From: Bacteroidota bacterium
Lineage (GTDB): Bacteria > Bacteroidota > Bacteroidia > NS11-12g > UBA9320
Direction of reading: 5' to 3'
Length of the DNA: 64,000 nt
Assembly: GCA_013359235.1 (NCBI GenBank)
Contig: JABWCE010000008.1
Span: 1 to 64,000 of the forward strand
Shown one piece after another: positions 26,887 to 37,875 of this stretch. The notes below the pieces were generated by a model that saw only the letters and a list, made by a program, of their open reading frames with translations, ran no database searches and had not been told where the DNA came from. Position 1 is the stretch's first letter, and every line of letters starts with the position of its first letter. Position numbers and translations under genes: made by a program.

Positions 26887-27267
26887 ATGCCCACCATACA
26901 ACAATTAGTTAGAAAAGGTCGTGTTGCTCCCAAGTTTAAAAGCAAATCACCTGCACTTGATTCTTGTCCGCAGAGGCGAGGAGTATGTACAAGAGTTTAT
27001 ACCACAACTCCAAAAAAACCAAACTCTGCAATGAGAAAAGTTGCAAGAGTAAGGTTGACAAACAGCAAAGAGGTAAATGCATATATACCTGGAGAAGGTC
27101 ACAATTTGCAAGAACACTCTATTGTTTTGGTTAGAGGAGGTAGAGTAAAAGATTTACCTGGTGTAAGATACCACATAGTTAGAGGTGCATTGGATACAGC
27201 TGGAGTTGAAGGGAGAAAACAACGCAGATCAAAATACGGTGCAAAAAGACCAAAAGATAAGAAATAA
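26887..27267 (+). CDS. rpsL: 30S ribosomal protein S12
   Basis: S12 lies at the decoding centre and controls accuracy. The 126-residue protein has [19 protein letters not shown] and [15 protein letters not shown]. The two lysines whose mutation gives streptomycin resistance in other bacteria (in TPKKPN and RVKDLP) are wild type, and the aspartate of KDLPG that RimO can methylthiolate is present. First gene of the locus, 3 bases before rpsG. Confidence 0.98.
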   Translation: MPTIQQLVRKGRVAPKFKSKSPALDSCPQRRGVCTRVYTTTPKKPNSAMRKVARVRLTNSKEVNAYIPGEGHNLQEHSIVLVRGGRVKDLPGVRYHIVRGALDTAGVEGRKQRRSKYGAKRPKDKK

Positions 27268-27270
27268 AGC

Positions 27271-27741
27271 ATGAGAAAAGCAAAAGCAAAAAAGAGAATT
27301 CAAACACCTGACCCACGTTTTAATGATGTTTTGGTTTCAAGGTTTATAAATTGTATGATGCATAGCGGAAAAAAGAGTGGAGCAAGAAAAATATTTTATG
27401 ATGCAATTGACATAGTAGCTAAAAAAATGCCAGATGACGAAGGAATTGAAACTTTCAGAAAAGCATTAAATAACATTATGCCCTCTGTTGAAGTAAAAGC
27501 CAGAAGAGTCGGTGGATCAACATTTCAAATACCTACCGAAGTAAAACCCGAAAGAAGAGTAGCACTCGGTACAAAATGGATGCTTACATACAGCAGAAAA
27601 AGAAACGAAAAGTCAATGTCGGAAAAACTTGCTGGAGAAATTGTAGCCGCTGCCAAAGGCGAAGGTGCATCAGTAAAGAAAAGAGAAGACACACACAAAA
27701 TGGCTGATGCCAATAAAGCATTTTCACATTTCAGAGCATAG
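27271..27741 (+). CDS. rpsG: 30S ribosomal protein S7
   Basis: A primary 16S rRNA-binding protein that nucleates the small-subunit head. The 156 residues match the usual length, with the conserved N-terminal [21 protein letters not shown] and [19 protein letters not shown]. It sits between rpsL and fusA with gaps of 3 and 5 bases, the standard str order. Confidence 0.98.
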   Translation: MRKAKAKKRIQTPDPRFNDVLVSRFINCMMHSGKKSGARKIFYDAIDIVAKKMPDDEGIETFRKALNNIMPSVEVKARRVGGSTFQIPTEVKPERRVALGTKWMLTYSRKRNEKSMSEKLAGEIVAAAKGEGASVKKREDTHKMADANKAFSHFRA

Positions 27742-27746
27742 TATTA

Positions 27747-29885
27747 ATGGCAAGAGATTTAAAATATACAAGAAATATTGGAATTGCTGCTCATATTGAT
27801 GCAGGTAAAACAACTACAACCGAAAGAATTTTATATTATGCCGGTGTAAACCATAAAATTGGTGAAGTACACGATGGTGCTGCAACTATGGACTGGATGG
27901 CACAAGAGCAAGAAAGAGGTATTACCATTACTTCTGCTGCTACTACTGTATCATGGAATTACCCAATGGTTGATGGCAAGCCAGGTGCAAATACAAAACA
28001 ATATCATATTAATATAATTGATACACCCGGACACGTAGATTTTACTGTAGAAGTTAATAGATCATTAAGAGTACTTGATGGTCTTGTGTTTTTATTTAGT
28101 GCAGTTGACGGAGTTGAGCCACAATCAGAAACAAACTGGAGGCTTGCAAATAATTACAATGTAGCACGTATAGGTTTTGTAAATAAAATGGATAGGTCCG
28201 GTGCCGATTTTTTAAATGTTGTAAAACAAGTTAGAGAAATGTTGGGCAGCAATGCAGTTCCATTACAATTACCAATCGGAGCAGAAGACAACTTTAAAGG
28301 AGTTGTTGATTTAATAAATTTCAGAGGGATGATTTGGAATGAAGAAGATAAAGGAATGACTTACAAAGTAATTCCAATTCCAGATGATATGATAGATGAA
28401 GCAATGCTTTGGAGAGAAAAATTACTTGAAGCAGTTTCAGAATATGACGACCATATTATGGAAAAGTTTTTCGAAAACCCCGAATCAATTACTGAAAGAG
28501 AAATTCTTGATTGTTTGAGAAAAGCCTGTATTGATTTAAAAATTGTTCCAATGGTATGCGGTTCATCATTTAAAAACAAAGGGGTACAAACTATGCTTGA
28601 CCTTGTAATGGAACTTATGCCAAGCCCATTAGACAGAAAAGAAATAACAGGAACAAACCCCGATAACGATAACGAAGTATTGAGAAAACCTGATTATAAA
28701 GAACCTTTTGCAGCTTTGGCATTTAAAATTGCAACCGACCCATACGTTGGTCGTCTTGCATTTGTGAGAGTATATTCAGGAAAACTTGATGCAGGTTCGT
28801 ATGTTATGAACTCAAGAAGCGGAAATAAAGAAAGAATTTCAAGAATTTTTCAGATGCATGCCAATAAACAAAACCCTGTTGAATATTTAGGAGCAGGTGA
28901 TATTGGAGCAGTTGTTGGATTTAAAGATATAAAAACAGGCGATACATTGTGTGATGAAAAATTTCCAATTGTTTTAGAAGCAATGGTATTTCCCAAACCT
29001 GTAATTGGTTTGGCAATTGAGCCAAAAACACAAGGCGACTCTGATAAACTTGGAAATGCCTTATCAAAATTAGCAGAAGAAGACCCTACATTTCAAGTAA
29101 GAACAGATGAAGAAACAGGTCAAACCATTATAAGTGGTATGGGCGAACTTCACCTTGAAATTATTGTTGACAGATTACGTAGAGAATTTAAGGTAGAAAT
29201 AAATCAAGGAGCTCCGCAAGTTGCCTACAAAGAAGCAATCAAAGGAAAATATCAGCATAGAGAAGTATTCAAAAAACAAACAGGTGGTAGAGGTAAATTT
29301 GCCGATATTCAGTTTGAAATTTCACCCGTTGATGATGACTTTAAAGGCGAAGGGTTACAATTTGTAAATCAAATTGTTGGAGGGGCTATTCCAAGAGAAT
29401 TTATTCCTTCAGTTGAAAAAGGATTTAAAGAAGCTATGAAAACAGGTATTCTTGCAGGATATCCTCTCGAAAGCATGAAAATAAGGCTATTTGATGGTTC
29501 ATTTCACCCTGTTGACTCCGATTCTATTTCGTTTGAACTTGCGGCAAAACAAGGATACCGAGATGCAATTAAACAAGCAAATCCTGTTTTGTTAGAACCA
29601 ATTATGAAATTAGAAGTAGTTACCCCTGCCGATTATATGGGAGATGTTCAAGGTGATTTAAACCGCCGTCGAGGATTAATTGAAGGATTAGAAGAAAGAG
29701 CAGGTTCGCAAGTTATAAAAGCAAAAGTTCCACTTTCAGAAATGTTTGGATATGTAACCACATTAAGAACAATTACATCAGGAAGAGCCACTTCAACAAT
29801 GGAATTTTCGCATTACCACGAAGTTTCAAAAAACATGGCTGAAGAAATAATAGAAAAAGTAAGAGGAGTAAAAGCAAACGCGTAA
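27747..29885 (+). CDS. fusA: Elongation factor G
   Basis: GTPase that drives translocation of tRNA and mRNA on the ribosome. The 712-residue protein has G1 [12 protein letters not shown], the switch region [12 protein letters not shown]3 DTPGHVDFT and G4 NKMD, then domains II-V with [14 protein letters not shown] and the C-terminal [15 protein letters not shown]. The str operon continues directly into rpsJ with a 4-base gap; tuf is not between them, unlike in many proteobacteria. Confidence 0.98.
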   Translation: MARDLKYTRNIGIAAHIDAGKTTTTERILYYAGVNHKIGEVHDGAATMDWMAQEQERGITITSAATTVSWNYPMVDGKPGANTKQYHINIIDTPGHVDFTVEVNRSLRVLDGLVFLFSAVDGVEPQSETNWRLANNYNVARIGFVNKMDRSGADFLNVVKQVREMLGSNAVPLQLPIGAEDNFKGVVDLINFRGMIWNEEDKGMTYKVIPIPDDMIDEAMLWREKLLEAVSEYDDHIMEKFFENPESITEREILDCLRKACIDLKIVPMVCGSSFKNKGVQTMLDLVMELMPSPLDRKEITGTNPDNDNEVLRKPDYKEPFAALAFKIATDPYVGRLAFVRVYSGKLDAGSYVMNSRSGNKERISRIFQMHANKQNPVEYLGAGDIGAVVGFKDIKTGDTLCDEKFPIVLEAMVFPKPVIGLAIEPKTQGDSDKLGNALSKLAEEDPTFQVRTDEETGQTIISGMGELHLEIIVDRLRREFKVEINQGAPQVAYKEAIKGKYQHREVFKKQTGGRGKFADIQFEISPVDDDFKGEGLQFVNQIVGGAIPREFIPSVEKGFKEAMKTGILAGYPLESMKIRLFDGSFHPVDSDSISFELAAKQGYRDAIKQANPVLLEPIMKLEVVTPADYMGDVQGDLNRRRGLIEGLEERAGSQVIKAKVPLSEMFGYVTTLRTITSGRATSTMEFSHYHEVSKNMAEEIIEKVRGVKANA

Positions 29886-29889
29886 AAAA

Positions 29890-30198
29890 ATGGTTAACCA
29901 GAAAATAAGAATTAAGTTAAAATCATTCGATCCTACACTGATTGATAAATCAGCAAAAAAGATTGTAAGTTCGGTGAAAGCTACAGGAGCCGTTGTAAGT
30001 GGACCAATTCCACTTCCAACAGAAAAAAGAATTTTTACAATTCTTCGTTCACCACATGTAAACAAAAAAGCAAGAGAGCAGTTTCAAACTTGTGCTTACA
30101 AGCGTTTGCTCGATATTTACAGTTCTACTTCAAAAACTGTAGATGCTCTTATGAAACTGGAATTACCAAGCGGAGTTGATGTAGAAATTAAAGTTTGA
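29890..30198 (+). CDS. rpsJ: 30S ribosomal protein S10
   Basis: The 102-residue protein matches S10 (NusE), which is both a head protein of the small subunit and a component of antitermination complexes. Conserved [21 protein letters not shown] and [28 protein letters not shown] are present. First gene of the S10 block, joined to fusA without a break. Confidence 0.98.
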   Translation: MVNQKIRIKLKSFDPTLIDKSAKKIVSSVKATGAVVSGPIPLPTEKRIFTILRSPHVNKKAREQFQTCAYKRLLDIYSSTSKTVDALMKLELPSGVDVEIKV

Positions 30199-30223
30199 CA
30201 AATATTATATAGTATAAATAATC

Positions 30224-30841
30224 ATGTTTGGAATAATAGGAAAAAAAGTAGGAATGACCAGCATATTTGCCGACAATGGTAAAATGATACCATGTACAGT
30301 GATACAAGCAGGTCCATGTGTTGTAACGCAAGTAAAAACAGTTGATAACGATGGATATGATGCTATACAACTTGGATATGGCGAAAGAAAACCAAAAAAC
30401 ACACCCAAACCGCTGATAGGACACTTTGCCAAAGCCAAAACTAGTCCAAAATCTCAAATTTTTGAGTTTCCACATTTTGATAAACAATTAAATATTGGAG
30501 ATTCAATAGATGTAAGCAATTTTGAAATTGGTGAATATGTTGATGTTATTGGAACATCAAAAGGCAAAGGTTTTCAGGGAGTAGTTAAAAGACATGGGTT
30601 TTCGGGTGTTGGAGGTGCTACACATGGCCAGCATAACAGATTGAGAGCACCCGGCTCAATGGGAGCTTCTTCTTTCCCCTCAAAAGTAATCAAAGGTATG
30701 AGAATGGCAGGACAAACCGGAAACAGCAGAGTAAAAATTACAAATCTGGAAGTTTTAAAAGTTGATTCAGAAAATAATTTATTAGTTGTAAAAGGTTCAA
30801 TTCCCGGTTTTAATGGTTCAGTAGTATTAATCGAAAAGTAA
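30224..30841 (+). CDS. rplC: 50S ribosomal protein L3
   Basis: L3 initiates large-subunit assembly and reaches toward the peptidyl transferase centre. The 205 residues include [30 protein letters not shown] and [18 protein letters not shown]. The glutamine that PrmB methylates in Escherichia coli (GSIGQ) is replaced here by GSMGAS. One base separates it from rplD. Confidence 0.98.
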   Translation: MFGIIGKKVGMTSIFADNGKMIPCTVIQAGPCVVTQVKTVDNDGYDAIQLGYGERKPKNTPKPLIGHFAKAKTSPKSQIFEFPHFDKQLNIGDSIDVSNFEIGEYVDVIGTSKGKGFQGVVKRHGFSGVGGATHGQHNRLRAPGSMGASSFPSKVIKGMRMAGQTGNSRVKITNLEVLKVDSENNLLVVKGSIPGFNGSVVLIEK

Positions 30842-30842
30842 A

Positions 30843-31472
30843 ATGAAACTAAGTGTATTAGATATAAAAGGAAACGAAACAGGAAGACTGGTTGATTTGT
30901 CAGAAACAGTTTTTGGAATAGAACCAAATGATCATGCAATTTATCTTGATGTAAAACAGTATCTTGCCAATAAAAGACAAGGCACTCACAAATCAAAAGA
31001 TAAATCTGAAATACAAGCATCAACCAAAAAAATAAAAAGACAGAAAGGAACAGGAACAGCAAGGGCTGGTAGCTTAAAATCGGGTACAAGAGTAGGTGGA
31101 GGAAGAATTCATGGACCAAGACCCAGAGATTACAGTTTTAAACTTAATAAAAAACTGAAAAGACTTGCCCGTATGTCAGCATTATCATATAAACTTAAAG
31201 ATAATAATATATTAGTTATTGATTCTTTAAATTTTGAAAAGCCCAATACAAAAGAATTTAATAGTATGATAAATACTTTAAATACTGCGGGTGTAAGAAC
31301 ATTATTTGTAGTGCCCGAACACAACCAAAACGTGTATCTTTCAGCAAGAAACTTGCCCAAATCAGAAGTGTTAACAGCTTCAAATCTGAATACATACCAG
31401 ATTATGAAAGCCGGCAAACTGATTTTAGTTGAAAATTCAATAAATAAAATAGAAGAAGTATTAAAAGATTGA
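30843..31472 (+). CDS. rplD: 50S ribosomal protein L4
   Basis: L4 binds 23S domain I and lines the exit tunnel with a basic loop. The 209 residues carry the loop region KKIKRQKGTGTARAGSLKSGTRVGGGRIHGPRPRDYS. In E. coli L4 represses its own operon; no corresponding leader structure was sought here because rplD is internal to the long locus. Followed by rplW after one base. Confidence 0.97.
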   Translation: MKLSVLDIKGNETGRLVDLSETVFGIEPNDHAIYLDVKQYLANKRQGTHKSKDKSEIQASTKKIKRQKGTGTARAGSLKSGTRVGGGRIHGPRPRDYSFKLNKKLKRLARMSALSYKLKDNNILVIDSLNFEKPNTKEFNSMINTLNTAGVRTLFVVPEHNQNVYLSARNLPKSEVLTASNLNTYQIMKAGKLILVENSINKIEEVLKD

Positions 31473-31473
31473 A

Positions 31474-31764
31474 ATGAATGTATTAATACGTCCGTTATTA
31501 ACGGAAAAAATGACAAAAATAAGTGACAAAACCAAACAAGTAGGTTTTATCGTAAACAAGTCTGCATCAAAAGACCAGATAAAATTAGAAGTTGAAAAAA
31601 CTTACAACGTAGAAGTTGAAAGTGTTAATACTTCAATTGTTAGAGGTAAGAGAAAATCAAGATTTACAAAAGCTGGTTTAATGAATGGTAAAAAACCAAA
31701 TTACAAAAAAGCATTGGTACATCTTAAAGAAGGACAAAAAATAGATTTTTTTGAAAATATCTGA
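31474..31764 (+). CDS. rplW: 50S ribosomal protein L23
   Basis: A 96-residue protein at the tunnel exit, the docking site for trigger factor and [37 protein letters not shown] is the conserved core. Normal length and order between rplD and rplB. Confidence 0.97.
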   Translation: MNVLIRPLLTEKMTKISDKTKQVGFIVNKSASKDQIKLEVEKTYNVEVESVNTSIVRGKRKSRFTKAGLMNGKKPNYKKALVHLKEGQKIDFFENI

Positions 31765-31766
31765 TT

Positions 31767-32591
31767 ATGGGAGTAAAGAGATTAAATCCGGTAACACCTG
31801 GAACAAGATTTAGAGTAGCAAACACTTTTGCTGAACTGACAGAGTCAAAACCTGAAAAAAAATTGATTATATCAATTAAAAAATCGGGTGGACGAAACAA
31901 TCAGGGAAAAATGACTATGCGCTATATTGGCGGTGGTCATAAACAACAATACAGAATAATTGATTTTAAAAGAAACAAAAACGGTGTTGCTGCAACTGTA
32001 AAAACAATAGAATACGACCCCAATCGTACATGCTTCATCGCATTAATTGAATATACCGATGGAGAAAAAAGTTATATTCTTGCACCAAACGGTTTAAAAG
32101 TTGGGCAAACCGTTATGTCGGGCACAAATGCTACACCTGATGTAGGAAATACAATGCCATTAAGCCAAATGCCATTAGGTAGTATAATACACAATATTGA
32201 AATAAACCCTGGGCAAGGCGGAAGAATAGTTAGAAGTGCAGGAACATCAGCTCAGCTATCATCAAGAGATGGAAAATATGCTGTTATAAAACTACCTTCG
32301 GGCGAAACAAGAATGATACTTTCAACTTGTTGTGCTACAATAGGTACTTTAAGCAATCCCGACCACAACCTCGAAAACAAAGGGAAAGCCGGCAGAACAA
32401 GATGGTTAGGACGTCGTCCTCGTACACGTCCGGCCGCAATGAACCCTGTTGACCATCCGATGGGAGGAGGCGAAGGTAGGGCAAAAGGAGGACAAGCTCG
32501 TTCAAGAAAAGGAACAGGATTAAAAGGACATAAAACACGAAATGTTCACAAAAGTTCAAGTAAATTAATTTTAGAAAGAAGGAAAAAATAA
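31767..32591 (+). CDS. rplB: 50S ribosomal protein L2
   Basis: L2 supports subunit association and the peptidyl transferase centre. The 274-residue protein has [19 protein letters not shown] and, near the C-terminus, [17 protein letters not shown]. The essential histidine of the DHP motif is kept, while the second histidine of the usual HPHGG is methionine. It precedes rpsS by 3 bases. Confidence 0.98.
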   Translation: MGVKRLNPVTPGTRFRVANTFAELTESKPEKKLIISIKKSGGRNNQGKMTMRYIGGGHKQQYRIIDFKRNKNGVAATVKTIEYDPNRTCFIALIEYTDGEKSYILAPNGLKVGQTVMSGTNATPDVGNTMPLSQMPLGSIIHNIEINPGQGGRIVRSAGTSAQLSSRDGKYAVIKLPSGETRMILSTCCATIGTLSNPDHNLENKGKAGRTRWLGRRPRTRPAAMNPVDHPMGGGEGRAKGGQARSRKGTGLKGHKTRNVHKSSSKLILERRKK

Positions 32592-32594
32592 AAT

Positions 32595-32858
32595 ATGCCA
32601 AGATCTCTTAAAAAAGGACCGTTCGTAGATGTAAAACTATTTAAAAAAATTACAAAAATGAACGAGATCAAAAAGAAAAATGTAATCAAAACTTGGAGTC
32701 GCAGGTCGTTAATAACACCAGACTTCGTAGGTCACACATTTGCAGTGTACAATGGAAATAAATTTATACCTGTGTATGTAACCGAAAACATGGTTGGACA
32801 TAAACTTGGAGAATTTTCACCAACAAGAATATTTAAAGGACACTCAGGAAACAGATAA
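32595..32858 (+). CDS. rpsS: 30S ribosomal protein S19
   Basis: An 87-residue head protein near the A-site finger. [15 protein letters not shown] and [42 protein letters not shown] are classic S19 segments. One base separates its stop from the real rplV start. Confidence 0.98.
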   Translation: MPRSLKKGPFVDVKLFKKITKMNEIKKKNVIKTWSRRSLITPDFVGHTFAVYNGNKFIPVYVTENMVGHKLGEFSPTRIFKGHSGNR

Positions 32859-32859
32859 A

Positions 32860-33234
32860 ATGGAAGCAGTAGCAAAATTAAATAATTGCCCTTTATCACC
32901 TCGTAAAATGAGATTGGTAGCCGACCAAATCAGAGGAACAAACGTTAATAAGGCATTAGCAATTTTAAAATTTAACCAAAAGCCAAGCTATTCAAAATAC
33001 GTTGAAAAATTACTTCTTTCGGCAATTGCTAACTGGCAGTTGAAAAACAATGAAAAAGTTGACGAAGAAACAGGATTGGTTGTAAAATCAGTATTTGTAA
33101 ATCAGGGAAGAACACTAAAAAGATTAAACCCTGCACCACAAGGCAGAGCTTACAGGCTAAGGAAACGTTCAAACCATGTTACACTTATAGTAGATGTGAT
33201 AAATAACGATAACCCTAACGAAAACGAAGAATAA
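32860..33234 (+). CDS. rplV: 50S ribosomal protein L22
   Basis: L22 spans the exit tunnel wall together with L4. The family starts at [26 protein letters not shown], so the ATG at 32860 is used; the ORF track extends 22 codons upstream into rpsS out of frame. The 124-residue product keeps [31 protein letters not shown] and ends with a short acidic tail (NDNPNENEE). Confidence 0.97.
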   Translation: MEAVAKLNNCPLSPRKMRLVADQIRGTNVNKALAILKFNQKPSYSKYVEKLLLSAIANWQLKNNEKVDEETGLVVKSVFVNQGRTLKRLNPAPQGRAYRLRKRSNHVTLIVDVINNDNPNENEE

Positions 33235-33244
33235 TTAAAAGAAT

Positions 33245-34063
33245 ATGGGTCAGAAAGTAAATCCGATAAGTATAAGATTAGGCATCATCAGAGGATGGGA
33301 ATCAAATTGGTTTGGAGGCAAAAACTTTGGCGAAAAACTAAGCGAAGATTTTAGAATCCGCAAATATCTATATGCAAGAATCCAACGTGGAGGTATAGCG
33401 AGAATAGTTGTAGAACGCACCTTAAAACGCATAATAATAACTATTTACACAGCCCGTCCGGGAATTGTAATTGGTAAAGGAGGAACAGAAGTAGATAAAA
33501 TTAAAGAAGAATTAAAAAAACTAACAAAAAAAGATGTACAAATAAACATCTTTGAAATAAAAAGACCTGAAATAGAAGCTCGTCTTGTAGCCGAATCAAT
33601 TGCACAACAAATAGAAGGCAGGGTATCGTTCAAAAGAGCAACAAAAATGGCAATTGCATCAACAATAAGGATGGGTGCAGAAGGCATAAAAGTAATGATA
33701 TCGGGAAGGTTAAACGGAGCCGAAATGGCTCGAACCGAGCAGTATAAAGAAGGTAGAATTCCACTTCATACATTTAGAGCTGATATTGATTATTACATAG
33801 CCGAAGCTTTGACTGTGTATGGTAAAATAGGAGTGAAAGTTTGGATTATGCGTGGTTTGGTTTATGGTAAAAGAGATTTATCATTAAATTTTGGTGGAGG
33901 AAACACCTATTCAGATAAAAAGCCAGGAATGGGAGATAGAGAAAGAGACCGTGACAGAGACAGAAGAAAAGGACCAAGAGACAGAGAGCCAAGAGGCGAA
34001 AATGAAAACAGAGATAACCGCAACTCAAATTATAGAGGACCATCAAAATTCAACAAGAAATAA
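33245..34063 (+). CDS. rpsC: 30S ribosomal protein S3 with charged C-terminal tail
   Basis: S3 forms the mRNA entry tunnel and has mRNA helicase activity with S4. The KH and C-terminal domains are typical ([54 protein letters not shown]). The 272-residue length is about 40 longer than E. coli S3: from about residue 225 a low-complexity tail of Arg, Asp, Glu, Gly and Asn repeats ([19 protein letters not shown]) follows. Position between rplV and rplP is standard. Confidence 0.97.
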   Translation: MGQKVNPISIRLGIIRGWESNWFGGKNFGEKLSEDFRIRKYLYARIQRGGIARIVVERTLKRIIITIYTARPGIVIGKGGTEVDKIKEELKKLTKKDVQINIFEIKRPEIEARLVAESIAQQIEGRVSFKRATKMAIASTIRMGAEGIKVMISGRLNGAEMARTEQYKEGRIPLHTFRADIDYYIAEALTVYGKIGVKVWIMRGLVYGKRDLSLNFGGGNTYSDKKPGMGDRERDRDRDRRKGPRDREPRGENENRDNRNSNYRGPSKFNKK

Positions 34064-34078
34064 TTAAATAAATTAGGC

Positions 34079-34498
34079 ATGTTACTACCAAAACGAACCA
34101 AATTCAGAAAACAACAAAAAGGAAAAGTAAAGGGAATTGCAACAAGAGGTGCAAACTTGGAATTTGGAGATTTCGGATTAAAATCAATGGAACCAAAATG
34201 GTTAACTTCCCGACAGATAGAAGCAGCACGTGTTGCTTTGAATCGTTATATGAAAAGAGAAGGTAAAGTTTGGATAAGAATTTTTCCTGATAAACCAATT
34301 ACAAAAAAACCAGCCGAAGTAAGGATGGGTAAAGGAAAAGGAGCACCTGAATACTGGGTTGCAATTATTAAACCCGGTACCATAATATTTGAATGCGAAG
34401 GTGTAAAACTCGAAGATGCACGTGAAGCTATGAGATTAGCTGCTCAAAAATTGCCGGTAGTTACAAAATTTGTTGTTAAACCAAGTTATACAGAGTAA
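34079..34498 (+). CDS. rplP: 50S ribosomal protein L16
   Basis: The 139-residue L16 contacts the A-site tRNA and organises the central protuberance. [37 protein letters not shown] and [10 protein letters not shown] are diagnostic. The arginine hydroxylated by YcfD in E. coli lies in the corresponding [10 protein letters not shown] segment. It is 3 bases before rpmC. Confidence 0.98.
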   Translation: MLLPKRTKFRKQQKGKVKGIATRGANLEFGDFGLKSMEPKWLTSRQIEAARVALNRYMKREGKVWIRIFPDKPITKKPAEVRMGKGKGAPEYWVAIIKPGTIIFECEGVKLEDAREAMRLAAQKLPVVTKFVVKPSYTE

Positions 34499-34501
34499 GA
34501 A

Positions 34502-34693
34502 ATGGAATACGATAAAATAAAATCATTGACCAACAAAGAACTTCACGGAGCATTACGCGACGAAAGATTACAATTGCAAAAATTAAAATTTGGACATGCT
34601 GTGTCGCAAATAGAAAACCCTCGTAAAATAAGATATTCGAGAAGATTGATTGCAAAATATTTAACCGAAATTAACAGCCGAAATAACAAGTAA
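34502..34693 (+). CDS. rpmC: 50S ribosomal protein L29
   Basis: A 63-residue two-helix protein at the tunnel exit next to L23. The pattern IKSLTNKELHGALRDERLQLQKLKFGHAVSQIENPRKIRYSRR fits L29. Small, but in the invariant rplP-rpmC-rpsQ order. Confidence 0.96.
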   Translation: MEYDKIKSLTNKELHGALRDERLQLQKLKFGHAVSQIENPRKIRYSRRLIAKYLTEINSRNNK

Positions 34694-34718
34694 ATACTTT
34701 TTTTAAATAAGTAATAAA

Positions 34719-34973
34719 ATGGAAAGGAACTCCAGAAAAGAAATAATCGGTACAGTAGCAAGTAATAAAATGAACAAAACTATTACTGTAACCGTAGAAA
34801 GAAAAAAGAAACACGCCAAGTACCACAAATTCGTTAAAGCCACTTCAAAATTTATGGCTCATGACGAAAAACAGGAATGTGGCATTAATGATATTGTAAA
34901 AATTATGGAAACCCGGCCGCTTAGTAAAAACAAGCGTTGGAGAGTAGTAGAAATTATTGAAAAAGCAAAATAA
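34719..34973 (+). CDS. rpsQ: 30S ribosomal protein S17
   Basis: An OB-fold primary binding protein of the small subunit. The 84 residues contain [34 protein letters not shown] and GDI-like [25 protein letters not shown]. Its stop shares a base with the rplN start (TAATG). Confidence 0.98.
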   Translation: MERNSRKEIIGTVASNKMNKTITVTVERKKKHAKYHKFVKATSKFMAHDEKQECGINDIVKIMETRPLSKNKRWRVVEIIEKAK

Positions 34974-35341
34974 TGATACAACAAGAAACAAGATTAAAAG
35001 TAGCTGACAACAGCGGTGCAAAAGAAGTACTTTGCATTCGTGTATTGGGTGGAACAAACTCAAGATATGCTTCAGTAGGAGACAAAATAATTGTAAGTAT
35101 TAAAGAAGCGTTACCATCTGGTGGTGTAAAAAAAGGTACAGTATCAAAGGCAGTAATTGTAAGAACAAAAAAGGAGGTAAGACGCCCTGATGGTTCATAC
35201 ATTAGATTTGACGATAACTCTTGCGTACTTTTAACAAAAGATGACGAACCACGTGCTACACGTATTTTTGGTCCCGTAGCCCGTGAACTTCGCGATAAGC
35301 AATTTATGAAAATCGTATCATTAGCCCCCGAAGTATTATAA
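34973..35341 (+). CDS. rplN: 50S ribosomal protein L14
   Basis: A 122-residue beta-barrel protein at the subunit interface. [27 protein letters not shown] and [29 protein letters not shown] are almost invariant. Begins in the last base of rpsQ. Confidence 0.98.
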   Translation: MIQQETRLKVADNSGAKEVLCIRVLGGTNSRYASVGDKIIVSIKEALPSGGVKKGTVSKAVIVRTKKEVRRPDGSYIRFDDNSCVLLTKDDEPRATRIFGPVARELRDKQFMKIVSLAPEVL

Positions 35342-35346
35342 AATAT

Positions 35347-35682
35347 ATGGAACGCAGATTTAATAAAATACCAAAATTAAAAATTAAAAAAGGAGATACC
35401 GTAAAAGTATTGTCAGGCGATGACAAAAACAAAACCGGTAAAGTTCTTAGCGTATTGGTAAAAGAAAGAAGAGCAATTGTAGAAGGAGTAAATTTAGTTT
35501 CGAAGCATAAAAAACCAGATGCAAACAATCCAAACGGCTCAATAATAAAGCTTGAAGCACCGGTTTATCTTTCAAAACTAATGCTTATGAGTGGGGGAAA
35601 AGCTACAAGAGTAGGCAGAAAATTAAACGACGAAGGCAAATTGCAGAGATACTCTAAAAAAACAGGAGATTTTATAAAGTAA
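35347..35682 (+). CDS. rplX: 50S ribosomal protein L24
   Basis: An assembly initiator of the large subunit with a KOW motif. KLKIKKGDTVKVLSGDDKNKTGKVLSV is the KOW region, followed by VEGVNLVSKHKKP. The 111-residue length is normal. Confidence 0.97.
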   Translation: MERRFNKIPKLKIKKGDTVKVLSGDDKNKTGKVLSVLVKERRAIVEGVNLVSKHKKPDANNPNGSIIKLEAPVYLSKLMLMSGGKATRVGRKLNDEGKLQRYSKKTGDFIK

Positions 35683-35685
35683 AAA

Positions 35686-36231
35686 ATGTATTCACCAAGA
35701 CTTAAAGAAAAATATAAAAATCAGATAATTCAGGCTCTGAAAGAAAAATTTCAGTATAAGAATGAAATGCAAATTCCAAAACTTGTAAAAATTTCTATCA
35801 ATCAAGGAGTTGGTGCAGCAGTAGCAGATAAAAAGCTTATTGATGCAGCAGTAGCCGAATTGTCAAGCATTGCAGGGCAAAAAGCAGTAGCAACAATTTC
35901 TAAGAAAGATATTTCAAACTTTAAATTGCGTTCAAAAATGCCAATAGGCTGCAAAGTTACCTTAAGAAATAACAATATGTACGAGTTTCTCGACAGGCTT
36001 ATTTCAATAGCATTGCCAAGGGTACGTGATTTTCAAGGAATAAATAACAAAGGTTTTGACGGAAGAGGAAATTACACACTCGGAGTTACAGAACAATTGA
36101 TTTTTCCTGAAATAAACATTGATAAAGTAGGAAAAATTAACGGGTACAATATCACTTTTGTTACAACAGCAGAAAATGATATAGAATGTATGGAGTTGTT
36201 AAAAGAATTTGGATTACCATTTAAAAATTAA
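35686..36231 (+). CDS. rplE: 50S ribosomal protein L5
   Basis: L5 binds 5S rRNA and contacts the P-site tRNA. The 181-residue protein has [52 protein letters not shown] and the C-terminal [20 protein letters not shown]. Position before rpsN is standard. Confidence 0.98.
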   Translation: MYSPRLKEKYKNQIIQALKEKFQYKNEMQIPKLVKISINQGVGAAVADKKLIDAAVAELSSIAGQKAVATISKKDISNFKLRSKMPIGCKVTLRNNNMYEFLDRLISIALPRVRDFQGINNKGFDGRGNYTLGVTEQLIFPEINIDKVGKINGYNITFVTTAENDIECMELLKEFGLPFKN

Positions 36232-36240
36232 TAAAAATAC

Positions 36241-36510
36241 ATGGCAAAAGAATCAATAAAAGCACGTCAAAAAAAGCGTGAAAAATTAGTTGCAAGATAT
36301 GCCGAAAAGCGTAAAAAGCTAAAAGCAGAAGGCAACTTTGATGCATTGCAGGCTTTACCACGCAACGCATCACCTGTAAGGTTGAGAAACAGATGTTCTA
36401 TCACAGGACGTCCGAGAGGATACATGAGAGTTTTTGGTATTTGCAGAAACCAGTTCAGAGACTTGGCATCGTCTGGCAAAATACCCGGAGTTTCAAAAGC
36501 AAGCTGGTAA
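36241..36510 (+). CDS. rpsN: 30S ribosomal protein S14, zinc-free form
   Basis: The 89-residue protein is the short S14 that lacks the CXXC-X13-CXXC zinc ribbon; it keeps [41 protein letters not shown]. In bacteria that hold both types, this form replaces the zinc form in low zinc. Here it is the operon copy; a second copy elsewhere cannot be excluded. Confidence 0.97.
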   Translation: MAKESIKARQKKREKLVARYAEKRKKLKAEGNFDALQALPRNASPVRLRNRCSITGRPRGYMRVFGICRNQFRDLASSGKIPGVSKASW

Positions 36511-36533
36511 AATTTATATAAGAAAAAATTATT

Positions 36534-36929
36534 ATGACAGATCCGATAGCAGATTATTTAACAAGATTGAGAAATGCCATAAAGGCAAATCATCGCATTG
36601 TAGAAATACCATCGTCAAAAATTAAAAGAGAAATTACAAAAGTTTTATTCGAAAAAGGATATATTTTGAATTATAAGTTTGAAGAAAACAAGCTTGGCGG
36701 AATTATTAAAATAGCATTAAAATATCATCCATTGACAAAATTACCAGCCATTAATGAAATTTCGAGAGTTAGTAAACCAGGATCGAGAAGATATTCTTCG
36801 GCAGATGAAATGCCAAGAGTAAAAAATGGATTAGGTATTGCAATTGTTACAACGTCACATGGTGTAATTACAGATAAAGAAGCCCGCACAAAGAATATTG
36901 GCGGAGAATTAATATGTTTTGTTTCATAA
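36534..36929 (+). CDS. rpsH: 30S ribosomal protein S8
   Basis: S8 organises the 16S central domain and, in E. coli, represses the spc operon. The 131 residues open with MTDPIADYLTRLRNAIKANHRIVEIPSSKIK and end KNGLGIAIVTTSHGVITDKEARTKNIGGELICFVS. The usual operon position after rpsN is kept. Confidence 0.98.
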   Translation: MTDPIADYLTRLRNAIKANHRIVEIPSSKIKREITKVLFEKGYILNYKFEENKLGGIIKIALKYHPLTKLPAINEISRVSKPGSRRYSSADEMPRVKNGLGIAIVTTSHGVITDKEARTKNIGGELICFVS

Positions 36930-36945
36930 AAAATAAAAATAGAAA

Positions 36946-37500
36946 ATGTCAAGAGTAGGAAAAAATCCAATTTCATTGCCCAAAGGAGTTGAAATACAAA
37001 CTTCAGACAATATTGTAAATGTAAAAGGTTCGAAAGGGCAACTTACACACAAATTGTCAGACGGTATTACAATTGAAATAAATGATGGAACAGTAAACGT
37101 AAAAAGAAGCGACGACAGCAAAACTCAAAAAGCATTACATGGCTTAAACAGGGCACTTTTAAGTAATTTAATAAAAGGCGTAAGCGAAGGTTTTACTATA
37201 AAACAAGAAGTTGTAGGTGTTGGTTATAAGGCAAGCAATCAGGGTAATTTATTAGAATTGCATCTCGGATTTTCGCACAATATTTTCTTTGAAATACCCA
37301 AAGAAATAAAAGTTTCAACAGAAACAGTTAAAGGTAAAAGTCCTTTGATAATACTTGAAGGATGTGACAAACAACTTTTGGGTCAGGTTGCAGCCAAAAT
37401 CAGGTCATTGAGAAAGCCTGAGCCATACAAAGGAAAAGGTATAAAATTTGAAAACGAAAAATTAAGGAAAAAAGCAGGAAAATCTGCAGCTAAAAAATAA
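36946..37500 (+). CDS. rplF: 50S ribosomal protein L6
   Basis: L6 lies near the GTPase-associated centre. The 184-residue protein shows two L6 folds: [17 protein letters not shown] to [17 protein letters not shown], then [39 protein letters not shown]. Confidence 0.98.
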   Translation: MSRVGKNPISLPKGVEIQTSDNIVNVKGSKGQLTHKLSDGITIEINDGTVNVKRSDDSKTQKALHGLNRALLSNLIKGVSEGFTIKQEVVGVGYKASNQGNLLELHLGFSHNIFFEIPKEIKVSTETVKGKSPLIILEGCDKQLLGQVAAKIRSLRKPEPYKGKGIKFENEKLRKKAGKSAAKK

Positions 37501-37508
37501 ATAAAGTA

Positions 37509-37865
37509 ATGTTAAACAGTAAAGTTTTAAGAAGGATAAAAATTAAAAAAAGAGTTAGAGGCAAAATTTCTGGCAGTTCTGAAAAACCAAGATTATCAGT
37601 ATTCAGAAGCAATAATGAAATATATGCACAGCTAATTGACGATATGTCTGGCAAAACTCTTCTTTCATTTTCATCAAAAAACAAAGAATTTGCATCTGCC
37701 GGAAAAACAAAATCTGATAAAGCATTTGAAGTAGGAAAAAAAATAGCAGAAAATGCAAAACAAAATGGAATTGAAACAATAGTATTTGACAGAAATGGAT
37801 ACTTATTTCACGGAAGAGTAAAAAAACTTGCCGAAGGAGCAAGAGATGGAGGATTAAATTTTTAA
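37509..37865 (+). CDS. rplR: 50S ribosomal protein L18
   Basis: A 5S rRNA-binding protein of the central protuberance. [33 protein letters not shown] and [26 protein letters not shown] are diagnostic. 118 residues, normal. Confidence 0.98.
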   Translation: MLNSKVLRRIKIKKRVRGKISGSSEKPRLSVFRSNNEIYAQLIDDMSGKTLLSFSSKNKEFASAGKTKSDKAFEVGKKIAENAKQNGIETIVFDRNGYLFHGRVKKLAEGARDGGLNF

Positions 37866-37875
37866 CAAAAATTAA

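Noticed and set aside
30574-31119. 181-residue minus-strand ORF opposite rplC and rplD
   Set aside because: Antisense shadow of two certain ribosomal genes with Leu/Phe-rich low-complexity sequence.
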